64,000 bases of DNA, taken from NCBI RefSeq assembly GCF_003335505.1, contig NZ_QPEX01000019.1, positions 124,001 to 188,000 of the forward strand, given 5' to 3'. A model generated the notes under the pieces. It ran no database searches. It was not told where the DNA came from and was given only the letters and a program-made list of their open reading frames with translations. Position numbers and translations under genes: made by a program. The DNA comes from Bremerella cremea. Lineage in GTDB: Bacteria; Planctomycetota; Planctomycetia; Pirellulales; Pirellulaceae. Positions 53,237 to 63,516 of the stretch are shown in pieces (within the stretch, counting starts at the first letter, position 1; each line of letters begins with the position of its first letter).

Positions 53237-54649
53237 CTACATGTCGTAGTACAAGCAGAACTCATACGGATGCGGTCGCAGGCGAATTGCGTCCGCTTCG
53301 TTCTTTCGCTTGTATTCAATCCACGTCTCGATCACATCCTTGGTGAATACGTCGCCACGCAGGAGGAAGTCGTGGTCGGCTGCCAGGCAGTCGAGGGCTT
53401 CGTCCAACGAGCCTGGTGTCTTCGGCACGGCGGCTGCTTCTTCTGGCGGCAAATCGTAGATGTCTTTATCGAGCGGCTGGCCAGGATCGATCTTGTTCTG
53501 AATCCCGTCAATCGCTGCCATCGTGATCGCAGCAAACGCCAAGTAAGGATTACAGGTCGGATCGGGACAACGAAATTCAACCCGCTTCGCCTTCGGGCTG
53601 GGGCTGTACATCGGAATGCGACACGAAGCCGACCGATTCCGCTGCGAATACGCCAAATTAACCGGTGCCTCGTAGCCAGGGACGAGACGTTTGTAGCTAT
53701 TGGTCGTTGGATTCGTGAACGCCAAAACGGCAGAAGCATGTTTCAGCAAACCGCCAATCGCATGCAATGCCGTTTCGCTCAAGCCTGCGTAGCCACTACC
53801 TGCAAAGAGAGGTTCGTTCTCTTTCCAGAACGAAAAGTGCGTGTGCATGCCTGATCCGTTGTCGCCAAACACAGGCTTCGGCATGAAGGTCGCAGTACGG
53901 TTGTGCCGCTTGGCCACGTTCTTGATGACATACTTGTAGATTAACAAGTCATCCGCCATCTTGACCATCTCGTTGAACCGCAAGTCAATCTCGCACTGCC
54001 CTGCCGTGGAAACTTCGTGATGCTGTGCCTCGACATTCAAACCGCATTCGATCATGGTCTGCATCATTTCGTTACGCAGATCCATCAACGAATCAGAAGG
54101 GGGAACAGGGAAATAACCTTCTTTGTGGCGTAGCTTGTAACCAAGGTTCGGCCCCTCGTCCTTGCCCCGGTTCCATTCCCCTTCCACACTATCGATGTGA
54201 TAGAAGCCATGCTGGGCCCGCTGATCGAAGCGGACGTCGTCGAAAACAAAAAACTCTGCTTCCGGTCCGATAAAGCAGGTATCCGCGATACCGGTGCTCT
54301 TCAAATAGTTGGCAGCTTTGCGACACACATTCCGCGGATCACGCGAGTAGTCTTCTCGTGTGATGGGATCTTGAATGTTGCAAATCAATACCAGCGTAGG
54401 CAACTGAGTAAACGGATCGACAAAAGCCGTATCTGGCTGCGGAACGACAAGCATGTCGCTCTCGTTGATAGTTTGCCAGCCACGAATACTCGAACCATCA
54501 AAGCCCAGGCCGTCCTCGAACGTGTCCTCGCTCAGATGATTCACAGGAATCGTGAAATGTTGCCATAAGCCAGGAAAATCCATAAAACGAAAATCGACCG
54601 CCTTAACATCGTTTTCGCGGCAGAGGGCTAAGACTTCTTTGGGCGTCAT
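53237..54649 (-). CDS. glnA: Glutamine synthetase, type I
   Basis: The 470-residue protein is a full-length Gln[76 protein letters not shown] and the C-terminal [11 protein letters not shown], which carries the tyrosine adenylylated in GSI-beta enzymes. It joins ammonia to glutamate with ATP. The adenylylation motif suggests regulation by GlnE, not seen in the window. AAAGGGAG precedes the start codon. Confidence 0.97.
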   Translation of the reverse strand: MTPKEVLALCRENDVKAVDFRFMDFPGLWQHFTIPVNHLSEDTFEDGLGFDGSSIRGWQTINESDMLVVPQPDTAFVDPFTQLPTLVLICNIQDPITREDYSRDPRNVCRKAANYLKSTGIADTCFIGPEAEFFVFDDVRFDQRAQHGFYHIDSVEGEWNRGKDEGPNLGYKLRHKEGYFPVPPSDSLMDLRNEMMQTMIECGLNVEAQHHEVSTAGQCEIDLRFNEMVKMADDLLIYKYVIKNVAKRHNRTATFMPKPVFGDNGSGMHTHFSFWKENEPLFAGSGYAGLSETALHAIGGLLKHASAVLAFTNPTTNSYKRLVPGYEAPVNLAYSQRNRSASCRIPMYSPSPKAKRVEFRCPDPTCNPYLAFAAITMAAIDGIQNKIDPGQPLDKDIYDLPPEEAAAVPKTPGSLDEALDCLAADHDFLLRGDVFTKDVIETWIEYKRKNEADAIRLRPHPYEFCLYYDM

Positions 54650-54839
54650 GTTGGGGCTCCCTTTCTATTCAGTGATACGTCAGAACACGCTACATAGGGG
54701 CAGTTAGCTGCTTGGTGGAAACCGGAAAACCACTGCCAGACGCAAGAGATCAAGTGGCACTTCGATTCCTGAGCGAAATCACAATATGGCGCTTTCGCAG
54801 CCTCGCATCAATGATCCTTGGCGAAATATTCCCGGCCAG

Positions 54840-57461
54840 TTACTGCTTTGTCACGGCAGTATCGGCCGTTTTCGAGAATCGTATCAGCAGGGCCAAAAAA
54901 CAGGGCAGCATAATCGTGCGGACAACAAAGGTATCTAACAGCACACCCACGGTAAGGGCAAACCCGATCTCTATCACCCCCAGTAATGTCCCCATGCACA
55001 TCGAAGCAAAAGTGCCTGCCATGACCAAACCGCAGCTTGTGATAATGCCACCGGTGGTCGTGATCCCGCGCAGTAGTCCTGGCATTGGTCCCAGGCGTTT
55101 TTGTTCTTCAAATACACGAGTCGCCAAGTAAACGTTATAGTCCTGGCCGATCGCCGCCAGAATAACAAACAAAAACAAAGGCACCTTCCAGTCCAACGCC
55201 TGATAGCTATCGGCGTAAACGGCGCGGAAGAATACTTCTGTGATTCCCAATGTCACGTAGTAGCTAAACAGCACCGACAAAATCATGTAGGCACAAACAA
55301 AGGGACGCCGCAGAATAACCAGCAGCACAAAGAACACCGCCACGATCACCCCAAGCTCTATTCTCTTCTGATCGCGCTGCGTCACGAATCGTAAGTCTCG
55401 AATTGAAGGGGTGGTTCCTTGAATAAAAATCTTCGTTTCGTTCCAAGGTGGCGGCAAGGTCTTGATCTTGGCATGGAGATCGTTCTCGATTTTTCCGAGC
55501 AGTTGGATCGCTTCGTTAGAAAACGGGTTCCGATCAACAATCACTCGTAACAAAGCAATCTCACCACGCAACTTAGGTTCTTGGGCAAGGAAAAATTCTT
55601 TCGTACGGCGATGATTCTTTAACATCATCACCTGACGGCCTCTGCCGGAAAAAGAAAAACCGGCGGGCTTATCACCCAACGGCTGCTCGCTCGAAAAGAC
55701 TTGATCGACATCTGGATCGGAATCGAAAATGGTGCGTGACAGATCCACAATGATCGACTGCCCTTCCCTCTCGCCAAATTTGCCACTGGAGTTCACGGCC
55801 AGAATGGTAAGTGGGCCACTCTCTCCTAGAGGAAAGTGCTCACGTAGTTGCAACGCCGTCTGCTTCGCCATGCGGTCGTTGTCGAGATCGCCGAACAGGT
55901 CGTACGAGACCTCTACCGCTTGGCCGGTCGTAATACGATTCCACATGCTCGGAAAGCCAACTATTCCTAGCAGCAGCACAACCACCGTCAGCGTTAGCCC
56001 TGGCCAGCGACAGACCCAATGCGAAATCTGCTCCCACCATGCCGTTGTCAGCGGGCGGCTCTTCTCGACAAACTGGTGCGAGTCTCCCCAAGGCCAGAAG
56101 AGCAGCGGCCCCAAAAAACGCATGATCGCAGGGGCGAGTGTTAAGCAAGTAATCAAAGTTACCAACAAGCACAGCCCTATCGCTGGCCCACTGTTGCGGT
56201 ACTTCTCGAAATCAGCAAAGAACATCATGCCCAGCCCGACCACGGTGGTCATCGCACTAGCCGTCAAGGCTTCCCCGACTCCGGCTAAGGCCTGGGCGAT
56301 TGCCCATTGATGATCGCGACAGCGGACGAGTTCTTCCCGATAACGCCCAATCAGAAACAAACAAAAGTCGGTCCCTGCCCCAAACAAGATCACGACGATA
56401 AAAATACGTGATGTCTTGAATACTTTGAAATCAACCCATTCCAGGCCAGGCAAATAATGCACCTGCGTCAACAGGGCTACGAGCCAGGAAGATATGATGA
56501 ACGAGACCGCAATCGCCAACAGAGGCACCGCCAACATCATAGGCGTGCGGTAAATCACCAGCAGGATGACGACCACCAATAAGATGGTGTAAAGCTCGGT
56601 ATTGGCAATGCTTTCTTTAGCAGCCAACAACATCTCGCCGCCGATTGCAGCGTTTCCGGTGACACCAATTTCAAGATGCGTCAGCCCTTCTGTTTTGGCT
56701 CGCTCGCGCCAAGCTTGGACGTACTGGGTAGCCTCTTGCAGCACACGAATGTTGTCGGTTGCCATGAATTCATTGCGTGACTCGACTACCACCAAAACGG
56801 CATGACCATCCTTGCTGGCCAGCATATCTCCCCGCACCTGAGTGTGCCGAGTCAGCACGTCGAACTGATTCCAGTTGAATGGATCTTCCGGCACAAGCCC
56901 TAGTGTCTGGTCGACCAGTTCAGGACGCACCGCAATGGCTTGTTGACGAAACTGTTGCGTCTCGTCCATTCTGCCCAATTGTTGATTGGCGTAGGCCATA
57001 TTCCAAAGGGGCTGCCAGTTTCGCGGATCGAGCAGAGCGGCTTCCTCCCAGGCCTCTAGCGCGTACTGTATTGGGGCCGCAACCTCTCCCTCGGTCTCGC
57101 TTGCTCCCTCTACCTTTGCCCGCTGCTCTGCCGAACGATATAAGAAAATCCCTTGAGCATTCTGCAAAGGGGAAGCCATTTGATCGGCAAAACGCAGGTC
57201 GTCTTCGCTCAGCACGGCATCCGCGCGAGAAATGGCAAACACCAACTGGCTCTTCGCCTGCCGCTGAGGGAAAGCCCGCCGAAAGAGGGCATCCGCTTCC
57301 ACGCTCGGCATATTCTTGGGCAGAAACGCCAGATCACCATCAAGTGTGACATCGTTCCAGTGAGGCGGCAGAGCAATTGCCAGAACGGCGAAGACCACCC
57401 AGAAGGTGATAATCGCTAAGGGATACTGGACGACAAACTTTCCCAGTTTTTGGAAAAACAA
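54840..57461 (-). CDS. MMPL/RND-family exporter with TPR-like insert
   Basis: The 873-residue protein has the twelve-helix RND/MMPL plan: one helix (about 13-32), a large periplasmic domain, a helix bundle with FGAGTDFCLFLIGRYREEL (the MMPL signature), a second periplasmic domain and a second bundle containing AAIGQDYNVYLATRVFEEQK. The first periplasmic domain contains, at about 130-180, YALEAWEEAALLDPRNW, LWNMAYANQQLGRMDE and QQAIAVRP, a TPR-like repeat I do not expect in MMPL proteins. The family exports lipids or related compounds using proton flow. It has no accessory gene beside it. Confidence 0.85.
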   Translation of the reverse strand: MFFQKLGKFVVQYPLAIITFWVVFAVLAIALPPHWNDVTLDGDLAFLPKNMPSVEADALFRRAFPQRQAKSQLVFAISRADAVLSEDDLRFADQMASPLQNAQGIFLYRSAEQRAKVEGASETEGEVAAPIQYALEAWEEAALLDPRNWQPLWNMAYANQQLGRMDETQQFRQQAIAVRPELVDQTLGLVPEDPFNWNQFDVLTRHTQVRGDMLASKDGHAVLVVVESRNEFMATDNIRVLQEATQYVQAWRERAKTEGLTHLEIGVTGNAAIGGEMLLAAKESIANTELYTILLVVVILLVIYRTPMMLAVPLLAIAVSFIISSWLVALLTQVHYLPGLEWVDFKVFKTSRIFIVVILFGAGTDFCLFLIGRYREELVRCRDHQWAIAQALAGVGEALTASAMTTVVGLGMMFFADFEKYRNSGPAIGLCLLVTLITCLTLAPAIMRFLGPLLFWPWGDSHQFVEKSRPLTTAWWEQISHWVCRWPGLTLTVVVLLLGIVGFPSMWNRITTGQAVEVSYDLFGDLDNDRMAKQTALQLREHFPLGESGPLTILAVNSSGKFGEREGQSIIVDLSRTIFDSDPDVDQVFSSEQPLGDKPAGFSFSGRGRQVMMLKNHRRTKEFFLAQEPKLRGEIALLRVIVDRNPFSNEAIQLLGKIENDLHAKIKTLPPPWNETKIFIQGTTPSIRDLRFVTQRDQKRIELGVIVAVFFVLLVILRRPFVCAYMILSVLFSYYVTLGITEVFFRAVYADSYQALDWKVPLFLFVILAAIGQDYNVYLATRVFEEQKRLGPMPGLLRGITTTGGIITSCGLVMAGTFASMCMGTLLGVIEIGFALTVGVLLDTFVVRTIMLPCFLALLIRFSKTADTAVTKQ

Positions 57462-57614
57462 GATGCGAGGCCTTCGCCACGGGGAATCGGGTGGGACGAT
57501 CGATCGCGCTTTGGCGCAGGTTATCCAACCCGTTCAATCGTAGCGATTGCCTCAGAGGCCGCCAACCAGAGGGGAACGATCAACAAATACGGTCGATCCC
57601 CTCTGCTTAGCTGT

Positions 57615-59300
57615 TTATCGCTGATCCAGTGACCGGTTCGAGAGGGCCCCAGGGGCACCCAACAGTTGCCGAGCAGCCATGAGCCCAGCATCCATTACGG
57701 GATCGTGCTGTGGTGCGGTGTCGCCCACGTACTGGTTCCCGTCGATGGCCGGCTTGGCAGTCACACGAACATTGACGTCTGGCATAACCCCGTTACGGCT
57801 GATCGCTCGGCCACTCGGCGAAAAGAACTTCGCCGTTGTCAGACGAAGACCGGTACCAGCGGTTTCCAGCGGGAAGATCCCCTGCACCGAACCCTTACCG
57901 TAGCTTCGTTGGCCGACAACCGTTCCTCGACCGTGATCGCGAATCGCTCCGGCAAAGATTTCACTAGCACTGGCCGAGTTGGCATCGATCAGCACAACTA
58001 GCGGCACCCGCCAAGTTCCTGGCATGTGGGCCGTGTAATCGAAGTCTTCCCGAGCATTCCGCCCGCGAGTCTTTACAATCGTTCCTTGCTCGACGAACAA
58101 GTCGACCATATCGACCGAAGCACGCAACAGCCCGCCTGGGTTGCCCCGCAGATCGATCACCAACGCTCGCATCCCGTCGCGGTGCAGCTTCCACAAAGCT
58201 TGGCTGAGATCGGCAGGCGTGTTTTCTTGGAAGCTAGTGATCTTGAGATAACCAACCTTTGCTTCGTTATCCATGATGTGCACGTTGTCAACGCTAGGCA
58301 CCTCTACCCGATCGCGGCGAACCACCAACTCGCGAGCAGGCATATTCGGCGAAACGACCGTCACCCGAACCGAGGATCCGATCTCACCCTTAAGCATGTC
58401 AGCCGCTTTGTTGGTCGAAATCACTTCGGTTCGCTGCCCGTCGACCGCCACAATTCGATCACCAGCACGGATGCCGGCCTGGTAGGCAGGGCTTCCATTG
58501 ATGGAGTGAACAATTAGCAACGAGTTCTCGTCGGCTTTCAGCTCGACGCCAAGCCCCACAAAGTTACCTTTGATTTGCGAGAAGACTTCGTTCAGCTGAT
58601 CTTGGGTGAGGAAGCTTGTATAAGGGTCGAGGGAAGCGGCCGTGCCACAAGCAAACTCTAAAATTGTCGCCGTAGGAATCACACCCAGGTTTTGCCACAT
58701 CAGTTCTGCGGTGTAGTTTGCCATCTCGACGGCTTGCTGCGGCGAACCAACGTTTTGCCAGTTGACGTTCTCGTTGAGCATCTGCCGAACGCGATTAATC
58801 TGGTCTTGGCTAACGTTTTTCAGGTTCTTGGTAGCGAAGATCTCTTCTTTCAGAGCGACATCCAATTGCTTCAAACCTTCGCGGGCCACATCGCTCCAAC
58901 GAGGCGAATCGACGTAGTTCGCTTGAACCTTACCCAAGACTTCTTCATAGAGGTGCAATGCGTCTTCTCGACTCATGCTGTCGACCGAGCGGATAAAGCT
59001 CTGGTCGGCGTACCGTCGTCCGACATCGTAGTGCAGCCGAGCCAGATTCGCTTTACGCTGAACACTGGTGTCGAAGCCGTTCAAACGCAAAGCGTCTTCA
59101 TAGAAAGTGAGTGCTTCGCCCCATCGCCCTTGGCGTTCAAGCTGCTCGCCGTTGGCCAAAACCTCGCGAACCGCGGTTTCGTCAATTCTGGCTTCAGCAG
59201 GAATCTGGACCTGACCATAAGAGGTTGCCGGTACCAGAGTGACCAAGGCGACAAGAAGAGCAAGCGCCCACTTCTTATATGGTTTTGATGTTTTGTGCAT
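57615..59300 (-). CDS. C-terminal processing peptidase, S41 family
   Basis: The 561-residue protein has a signal peptide (WALALLVALVTLVPATSYG), a TPR-like helical part (GEQLERQGRWGEALTFYEDA), the PDZ domain (NFVGLGVELKADENSLLI, GIRAGDRIVAVDGQ) and the S41 protease core: LVIDLRGNPGG, NSASASEIFAGA with catalytic Ser, and GQRSYGKGSVQ with catalytic Lys. It cleaves periplasmic proteins near C-terminal tails. A strong promoter lies about 155 bp upstream. Confidence 0.92.
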   Translation of the reverse strand: MHKTSKPYKKWALALLVALVTLVPATSYGQVQIPAEARIDETAVREVLANGEQLERQGRWGEALTFYEDALRLNGFDTSVQRKANLARLHYDVGRRYADQSFIRSVDSMSREDALHLYEEVLGKVQANYVDSPRWSDVAREGLKQLDVALKEEIFATKNLKNVSQDQINRVRQMLNENVNWQNVGSPQQAVEMANYTAELMWQNLGVIPTATILEFACGTAASLDPYTSFLTQDQLNEVFSQIKGNFVGLGVELKADENSLLIVHSINGSPAYQAGIRAGDRIVAVDGQRTEVISTNKAADMLKGEIGSSVRVTVVSPNMPARELVVRRDRVEVPSVDNVHIMDNEAKVGYLKITSFQENTPADLSQALWKLHRDGMRALVIDLRGNPGGLLRASVDMVDLFVEQGTIVKTRGRNAREDFDYTAHMPGTWRVPLVVLIDANSASASEIFAGAIRDHGRGTVVGQRSYGKGSVQGIFPLETAGTGLRLTTAKFFSPSGRAISRNGVMPDVNVRVTAKPAIDGNQYVGDTAPQHDPVMDAGLMAARQLLGAPGALSNRSLDQR

Positions 59301-59753
59301 AGTCCGTCGCAGCGTCCAGTTTCCATTGCTGCCGACGACGACACGAAATATTCAGGCCCAGAGAGAAATGTAGGGCACTGAGAACGGGTCGAAATACCGG
59401 CAACTGGGGGGGAGTTAATCTCGTGAAGGACGGGCCGTTATTTCGACCCAGTCCACTATAGATCACGATTTTGCCCTGGTCAAAAAATCGACGACGTTTT
59501 TGGCGGGATATCTTCCCTAGAATCACTACAGCCCGAACTCCGGATACCGGTGAAACGGGTTGAGCCCTATCTCAAGTCTTACGTCGATCGCGCGTCCTGG
59601 CGCTGCGGTACTTCCTGAACCGATCCTACATCGGGCTTCCTTTCGCATTGTATTGTATGCGGAAGGCACCGATTTGGTTCGTTTTTAGATCAAAATGCCG
59701 GCAAAATGCACTGCCATGACAGCACTGACGGTACCTTGGCCCGCAAGCCGCGA
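59301..59753. other. Intergenic region between gntP-type gene and ctp
   Basis: No gene is seen. It holds the ctp promoter and a 10-bp hairpin at 59639-59666 (CCTTTCGCAT/ATGCGGAAGG, one G-U pair) that may close the transcript of the gntP-type gene reading in from the right, though no U tract follows. The remainder shows nothing specific. Confidence 0.4.
59455..59483 (-). promoter_or_regulatory. Promoter of the S41 peptidase gene
   Basis: On the minus strand TTGACC (59483-59478) and TATAGT (59460-59455) are exactly 17 bases apart, five of six matches at each box. A start near 59448 would give a leader of about 148 nt. Confidence 0.7.
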
Positions 59754-61592
59754 CTACGTCAACGGCATAACAACCGCCATAAGCAGTGCGACCAGAAAAC
59801 TAGTGGTTCCTAACACCAAAAGCAGCGTCGTCCAAGTCTTCAGCGCTTCGACTTCCGTTAGCCCGCTCATCTTGGCAAAGATCCAGAAACCGCTGTCATT
59901 CATCCACGACCCGATCAGCGAGCCAGCCCCAATACTGGTCGCCAGATAAACCGGATGGCAGCCAAGTGTTTCTGGGGAAGCTAAGCTCACGAGCATACCG
60001 CTGGCTGTGATCATCGCGACCGTGCTGGAACCCTGGGCAATTTTAAGCACTGCGGAAATGCCAAAGCCTAAGAACAAGATCAGCAGCTTGGCTGAGGAGG
60101 CATCGGAACCGATTGGGAACATGTGCTGAATTGCATCCCCGACATTGGCAACGGTCAACATCGCCCCAAAGGCACCTCCGGCTGCGGTGATCAAGATAAT
60201 CAAGCCGCCGCTCATTAACGAGACCTCCACAGAAGAGGCCAACTCTTTGAGGGTAAATTGCCGCTGCACGGCCAATGTCCACATGGCAATCACAGCAGAA
60301 AGCAACAAGGCAAAGTTTGCGTCGCCCAGCATCGAGGTGATGTTGGCCAACTCACGTTTGCTGGTATTCCAGACATGCCGCTTGAGCACTTCGGGTCCGT
60401 AAACCGATTCCAACGTTTCTCGGTTCATTCGCTCTGCTTCAACCGGGCTCATCCGGGCGACTGGCTTGCGCGAAAGGCTAACCGCTGTGCTCGAAAGCTT
60501 TGATCCCAGAAACGCGTCTTGATTCTTCGGGAAGTTTTTATCGACGAGCAGGTATTGGTTGAGCCGATTTAGCGCGACTTCCTTTTGCCCGTCGTTCAGC
60601 GAACCATCTTGTAGCAATAAGGAAGCAAGTTCCTCTCGTTCGGCGTCTTTACCATTGCCACGAATGGTTGCGATTACGTGCTTACCAAAATTCGTACCAT
60701 CTCCTGCAGCAGCCGCACCTTGCTGAATTGGCTGACGAAAAGCATCCCAGTCCGCAATATCGCCAGGCTGCAACTGCGCGGCCCGTTCGGTGTCGGCCAT
60801 GGTAGTGAGAATGGTGTTCGTTGAAATCAAGATCACCGGTAACAACACCGGAGCGAGCGAGATCCAGAGGGAAGGGAGTTTATCGTCGGGAATTGCTGCC
60901 GGCTCTGGTTCGGCACCGAGGGGCCGCATCGGTAACGGCATGATGCGATTCATCAGCGACGAAAACCACAACCCCATGCACGCAGCGGGGAAAGCAATCG
61001 CCGCGCCGATCAAGATCATCAACCCTTTGTCGACATTCAATTGATCTGCAACGACAAGCGGGCCTGGGGTAGGGGGGACCAAGGTATGCGTGATGGCTCC
61101 ACCGGTTGCAATCGCCATCACATACAACAAATAGTTCTTCTGCGTCTTACGAAACAGAGAACGCCCCAGTGGTACCAGCAGATAAAAAACCGTGTCGAAA
61201 AAAACCGGCACCGCCAGCACAAAACTGCTGCCCATCAACGCAATGGAAGAACGTTTTTCGCCAAAAATAGACATGAACGCCCGAACCACCCGATCGGCGG
61301 CGCCACTATCCAACATACATTTACCAATGACGGCGGCTAGGGCGATCACGATACCAACACCGCCAGCGGTACCCCCAAACGACGAGGCCACTCGTGAGAA
61401 CTTATCTTGAATCGGCCCATCGGCCATTAGGCTGACCACCATTGCTGCCGCAATCAACGCCAGAAAGGCATTGGCCCGGACAACGATAATTAGCCCCAAT
61501 ACGGTGGCCATGCCTACCAGCAGGCAAAGAACTGCGTATTGGTCAGCGGTGAGCAGAGAATCACCAAGCAGACAGATATCAAACGGAATCAT
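59754..61592 (-). CDS. GntP-family permease with large central insert
   Basis: The 612-residue protein has GntP-type helices and signature segments: GTAGGVGIVIALAAVIG, VFFDTVFYLLVPLG, TGGAITHTLVPPTPGP, and near the end KIAQGSSTVAMITASGM and GSLIGSWMNDSGFWIF. GntP transporters bring in gluconate or similar hydroxyacids with protons and are about 440-450 residues. Here residues about 268-420 form an extra hydrophilic, Gln/Ala/Glu/Lys-rich, helical stretch between two halves, absent from normal members. Its role is unknown. No sugar-acid kinase or dehydratase gene is adjacent. Confidence 0.85.
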   Translation of the reverse strand: MIPFDICLLGDSLLTADQYAVLCLLVGMATVLGLIIVVRANAFLALIAAAMVVSLMADGPIQDKFSRVASSFGGTAGGVGIVIALAAVIGKCMLDSGAADRVVRAFMSIFGEKRSSIALMGSSFVLAVPVFFDTVFYLLVPLGRSLFRKTQKNYLLYVMAIATGGAITHTLVPPTPGPLVVADQLNVDKGLMILIGAAIAFPAACMGLWFSSLMNRIMPLPMRPLGAEPEPAAIPDDKLPSLWISLAPVLLPVILISTNTILTTMADTERAAQLQPGDIADWDAFRQPIQQGAAAAGDGTNFGKHVIATIRGNGKDAEREELASLLLQDGSLNDGQKEVALNRLNQYLLVDKNFPKNQDAFLGSKLSSTAVSLSRKPVARMSPVEAERMNRETLESVYGPEVLKRHVWNTSKRELANITSMLGDANFALLLSAVIAMWTLAVQRQFTLKELASSVEVSLMSGGLIILITAAGGAFGAMLTVANVGDAIQHMFPIGSDASSAKLLILFLGFGISAVLKIAQGSSTVAMITASGMLVSLASPETLGCHPVYLATSIGAGSLIGSWMNDSGFWIFAKMSGLTEVEALKTWTTLLLVLGTTSFLVALLMAVVMPLT

Positions 61593-61633
61593 TCCCGAGA
61601 ACTCGATCAGAGGGGGCAGGGGAGGGGGTCATC

Positions 61634-61651
61634 AGAAAAGCTTGCTTTTCT
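61634..61651. repeat. Inverted repeat upstream of the gntP-type gene
   Basis: AGAAAAGC TT GCTTTTCT is a perfect 18-base inverted repeat in the gap between the divergent gntP-type gene and the sirtuin gene. It may be an operator; no neighbouring regulator gene is seen. Confidence 0.3.
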
Positions 61652-61761
61652 TTAAGAAAGCAGGGTTGAAGATGCCATAACTCTATGGCAAATACAAGAC
61701 TTGCCCCATGTTTCCTAGCTACTGGGCATCAAATGAAGCTGATTTTTTAGGGATAAATAAC

Positions 61762-62508
61762 GTGTCGTCCGATCTCCAACTCGTTTCTCTGTGGCTCCGC
61801 AAGGCAAAATCGGCGGTTGTTTTCACCGGAGCTGGCATCAGCACCGAAAGCGGTATCCCAGATTTTCGTTCGCCTGGAGGGGTGTGGACCAAGTACCGAA
61901 CCGTCTATTTCGACGAGTTCTGCCGTAGCGCCGAAGCTCGGCACGAGTATTGGTCTCAAAAGTCAGAAGCCCACACCGAGTTCGCCGCAGCGGTCCCCAA
62001 CGTCGGGCATCATACGATTGCCCAGTGGGAAGCATCGGGGCTTATTCGTGGTGTGATCACGCAAAACATCGACGGCTTACATCAAATTGCTGGCAGCCAG
62101 GATGTTCTGGAATTGCACGGAACGGCTCGGGAAGTCTCTTGCCTCGACTGCGATGCCCGCTTTCCCGTGGCCCCGTTTGTCGAGCAGTTCCGCACAACGA
62201 ATCAGGTACCGCTTTGCCCAAAGTGTGGCGACGGGCGTTTAAAGCATGCGACCGTTTCGTTTGGCCAGTCGTTGCCTGAGAAGGTCTTCGAGCGAGCACA
62301 CCACTGGTGCCAAGAAGCCGACCTAGTGATTTCGGTCGGCTCGTCCTTAGTCGTCTATCCGGCAGCGGGACTGCCCGAACTAGCTAAACGCAACAGGGCG
62401 AAGCTAGTCATCATCAACCGCGACGAAACGGGCCTCGACTCGATGGCAGATATGCTTGTCGATGGAAGCTGCGGCGAGGCCTTGGCGGCCATTCATGCGG
62501 CTCTTTAG
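61762..62508 (+). CDS. NAD-dependent protein deacylase (sirtuin)
   Basis: The 248-residue protein has VVFTGAGISTESGIPDFRSP (NAD+ site), TQNIDGLHQ, the catalytic His in ELHGTAREV, two zinc-ligand pairs CLDC and CPKC, and VGSSLVVYPAAGLP. It removes acyl groups from lysines using NAD+. I chose GTG 61762, six bases after AGGGATA; ATG 61708 is in frame but has no ribosome site. It converges with the epimerase gene, and the stops overlap (62505-62508). Confidence 0.93.
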   Translation: MSSDLQLVSLWLRKAKSAVVFTGAGISTESGIPDFRSPGGVWTKYRTVYFDEFCRSAEARHEYWSQKSEAHTEFAAAVPNVGHHTIAQWEASGLIRGVITQNIDGLHQIAGSQDVLELHGTAREVSCLDCDARFPVAPFVEQFRTTNQVPLCPKCGDGRLKHATVSFGQSLPEKVFERAHHWCQEADLVISVGSSLVVYPAAGLPELAKRNRAKLVIINRDETGLDSMADMLVDGSCGEALAAIHAAL

Positions 62509-63254
62509 AGGAGGCTTTCCAGCAGCAGGCGAATCTTCCGCATCTCGGCCATTTGGTCGGTGTCGGGCAGTGGTGGCATGTGAACGGTCAACGCTCGGTT
62601 GTAGCCGGACTGCTCTAACTGGGTGATCAAGCGACCGTATTCCACTTCCCCTTGGCCAACCCGAACGTGCATCGCATCTTGCCGCGTGTCGCGAAGGTAG
62701 ACATGGCTGACATATTTCAGCACCTTGTCGTAGCTCTTCGGGCCATCTTCGCGACAGATGAAGTGGCTCGGATCAAGCGTGATCCCCAACCCTTTCACAT
62801 TGTCGCACAGCACTTGAATCGTATCGCAGTCTTGGGACAAGCAGCCGACATGCGTGTGCATGCTGGTCACGATACCTTCCTTGGCGGATATCGCGACCAT
62901 CTCGCGTAGGTGTTCGACCTCTTCATTGAAAGGGGTGCCGAACGGTCCGCTCGGAATGGTAATCGAAGCAACCTTGACGGCCTTGGCCAACCGACAGATT
63001 TCTTCGTACTCGCGATAACGATCGTCCCCTTGCGCGTTACTTAAGAGGCGAAAATTGGAAATTACCAACCGCTGCGTATCGTGACAAATATCGATCGCAT
63101 GCTGCAAGTTATTGCACACATCGGAAGGCCGCAGATGGTCACCATTTTCATCCAGCGTCATATCGACGGCGCTAAATTCCAAGTCGACCAGCTTTTCCAT
63201 GCAATCACGCAAGGGTAAGTCGGGAAAACACTCGGTCGAAGCGGAAACGAACAC
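62505..63254 (-). CDS. Sugar-phosphate isomerase/epimerase family TIM barrel
   Basis: The 249-residue protein is an AP-endonuclease-2/xylose-isomerase-like barrel: EFSAVDMTLDENG, VISNFRLLSN, TSMHTHVGCL, GLGITLDPSHF and VYLRDTR with acidic and His residues placed to bind a metal ion. The family includes many sugar epimerases and isomerases, so the precise substrate is not fixed. The upstream gap of 262 bp holds a 17-base perfect inverted repeat. Confidence 0.8.
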   Translation of the reverse strand: MFVSASTECFPDLPLRDCMEKLVDLEFSAVDMTLDENGDHLRPSDVCNNLQHAIDICHDTQRLVISNFRLLSNAQGDDRYREYEEICRLAKAVKVASITIPSGPFGTPFNEEVEHLREMVAISAKEGIVTSMHTHVGCLSQDCDTIQVLCDNVKGLGITLDPSHFICREDGPKSYDKVLKYVSHVYLRDTRQDAMHVRVGQGEVEYGRLITQLEQSGYNRALTVHMPPLPDTDQMAEMRKIRLLLESLL

Positions 63255-63294
63255 GGCTCGACTCCTTCACCTGCCATGGGATGTTCTAGAAATA

Positions 63295-63311
63295 TTAATC
63301 GTTACGATTAA
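63295..63311. promoter_or_regulatory. 17-base perfect inverted repeat, candidate operator
   Basis: TTAATCGT T ACGATTAA is perfectly symmetrical and lies about 40 bp before the minus-strand epimerase start, where a repressor could bind. It is also between that gene and the divergent sppA start at 63517. Confidence 0.4.
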
Positions 63312-63516
63312 ACAATCCGGCGTAGCTTACCGGTATTGGGCATGCTTTGACAACACCAGAGTAGAATCCTCCCATAAATTGCCCGATTTAGGGAGCAAGC
63401 CAGTTCGCCAAATTGCCACTCTCGGGTTGAAACGTAGAATAACGGAAACGTTGTCACCTTCACTACGACAAACAACTAGATACGCAATACCTTTTAGCTG
63501 TCAGGACCCACGCATT

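Noticed and set aside
53228-53854. 208-codon plus-strand frame opposite glnA
   Set aside because: It is the reverse reading of highly conserved glnA sequence and has no ribosome site or family match.
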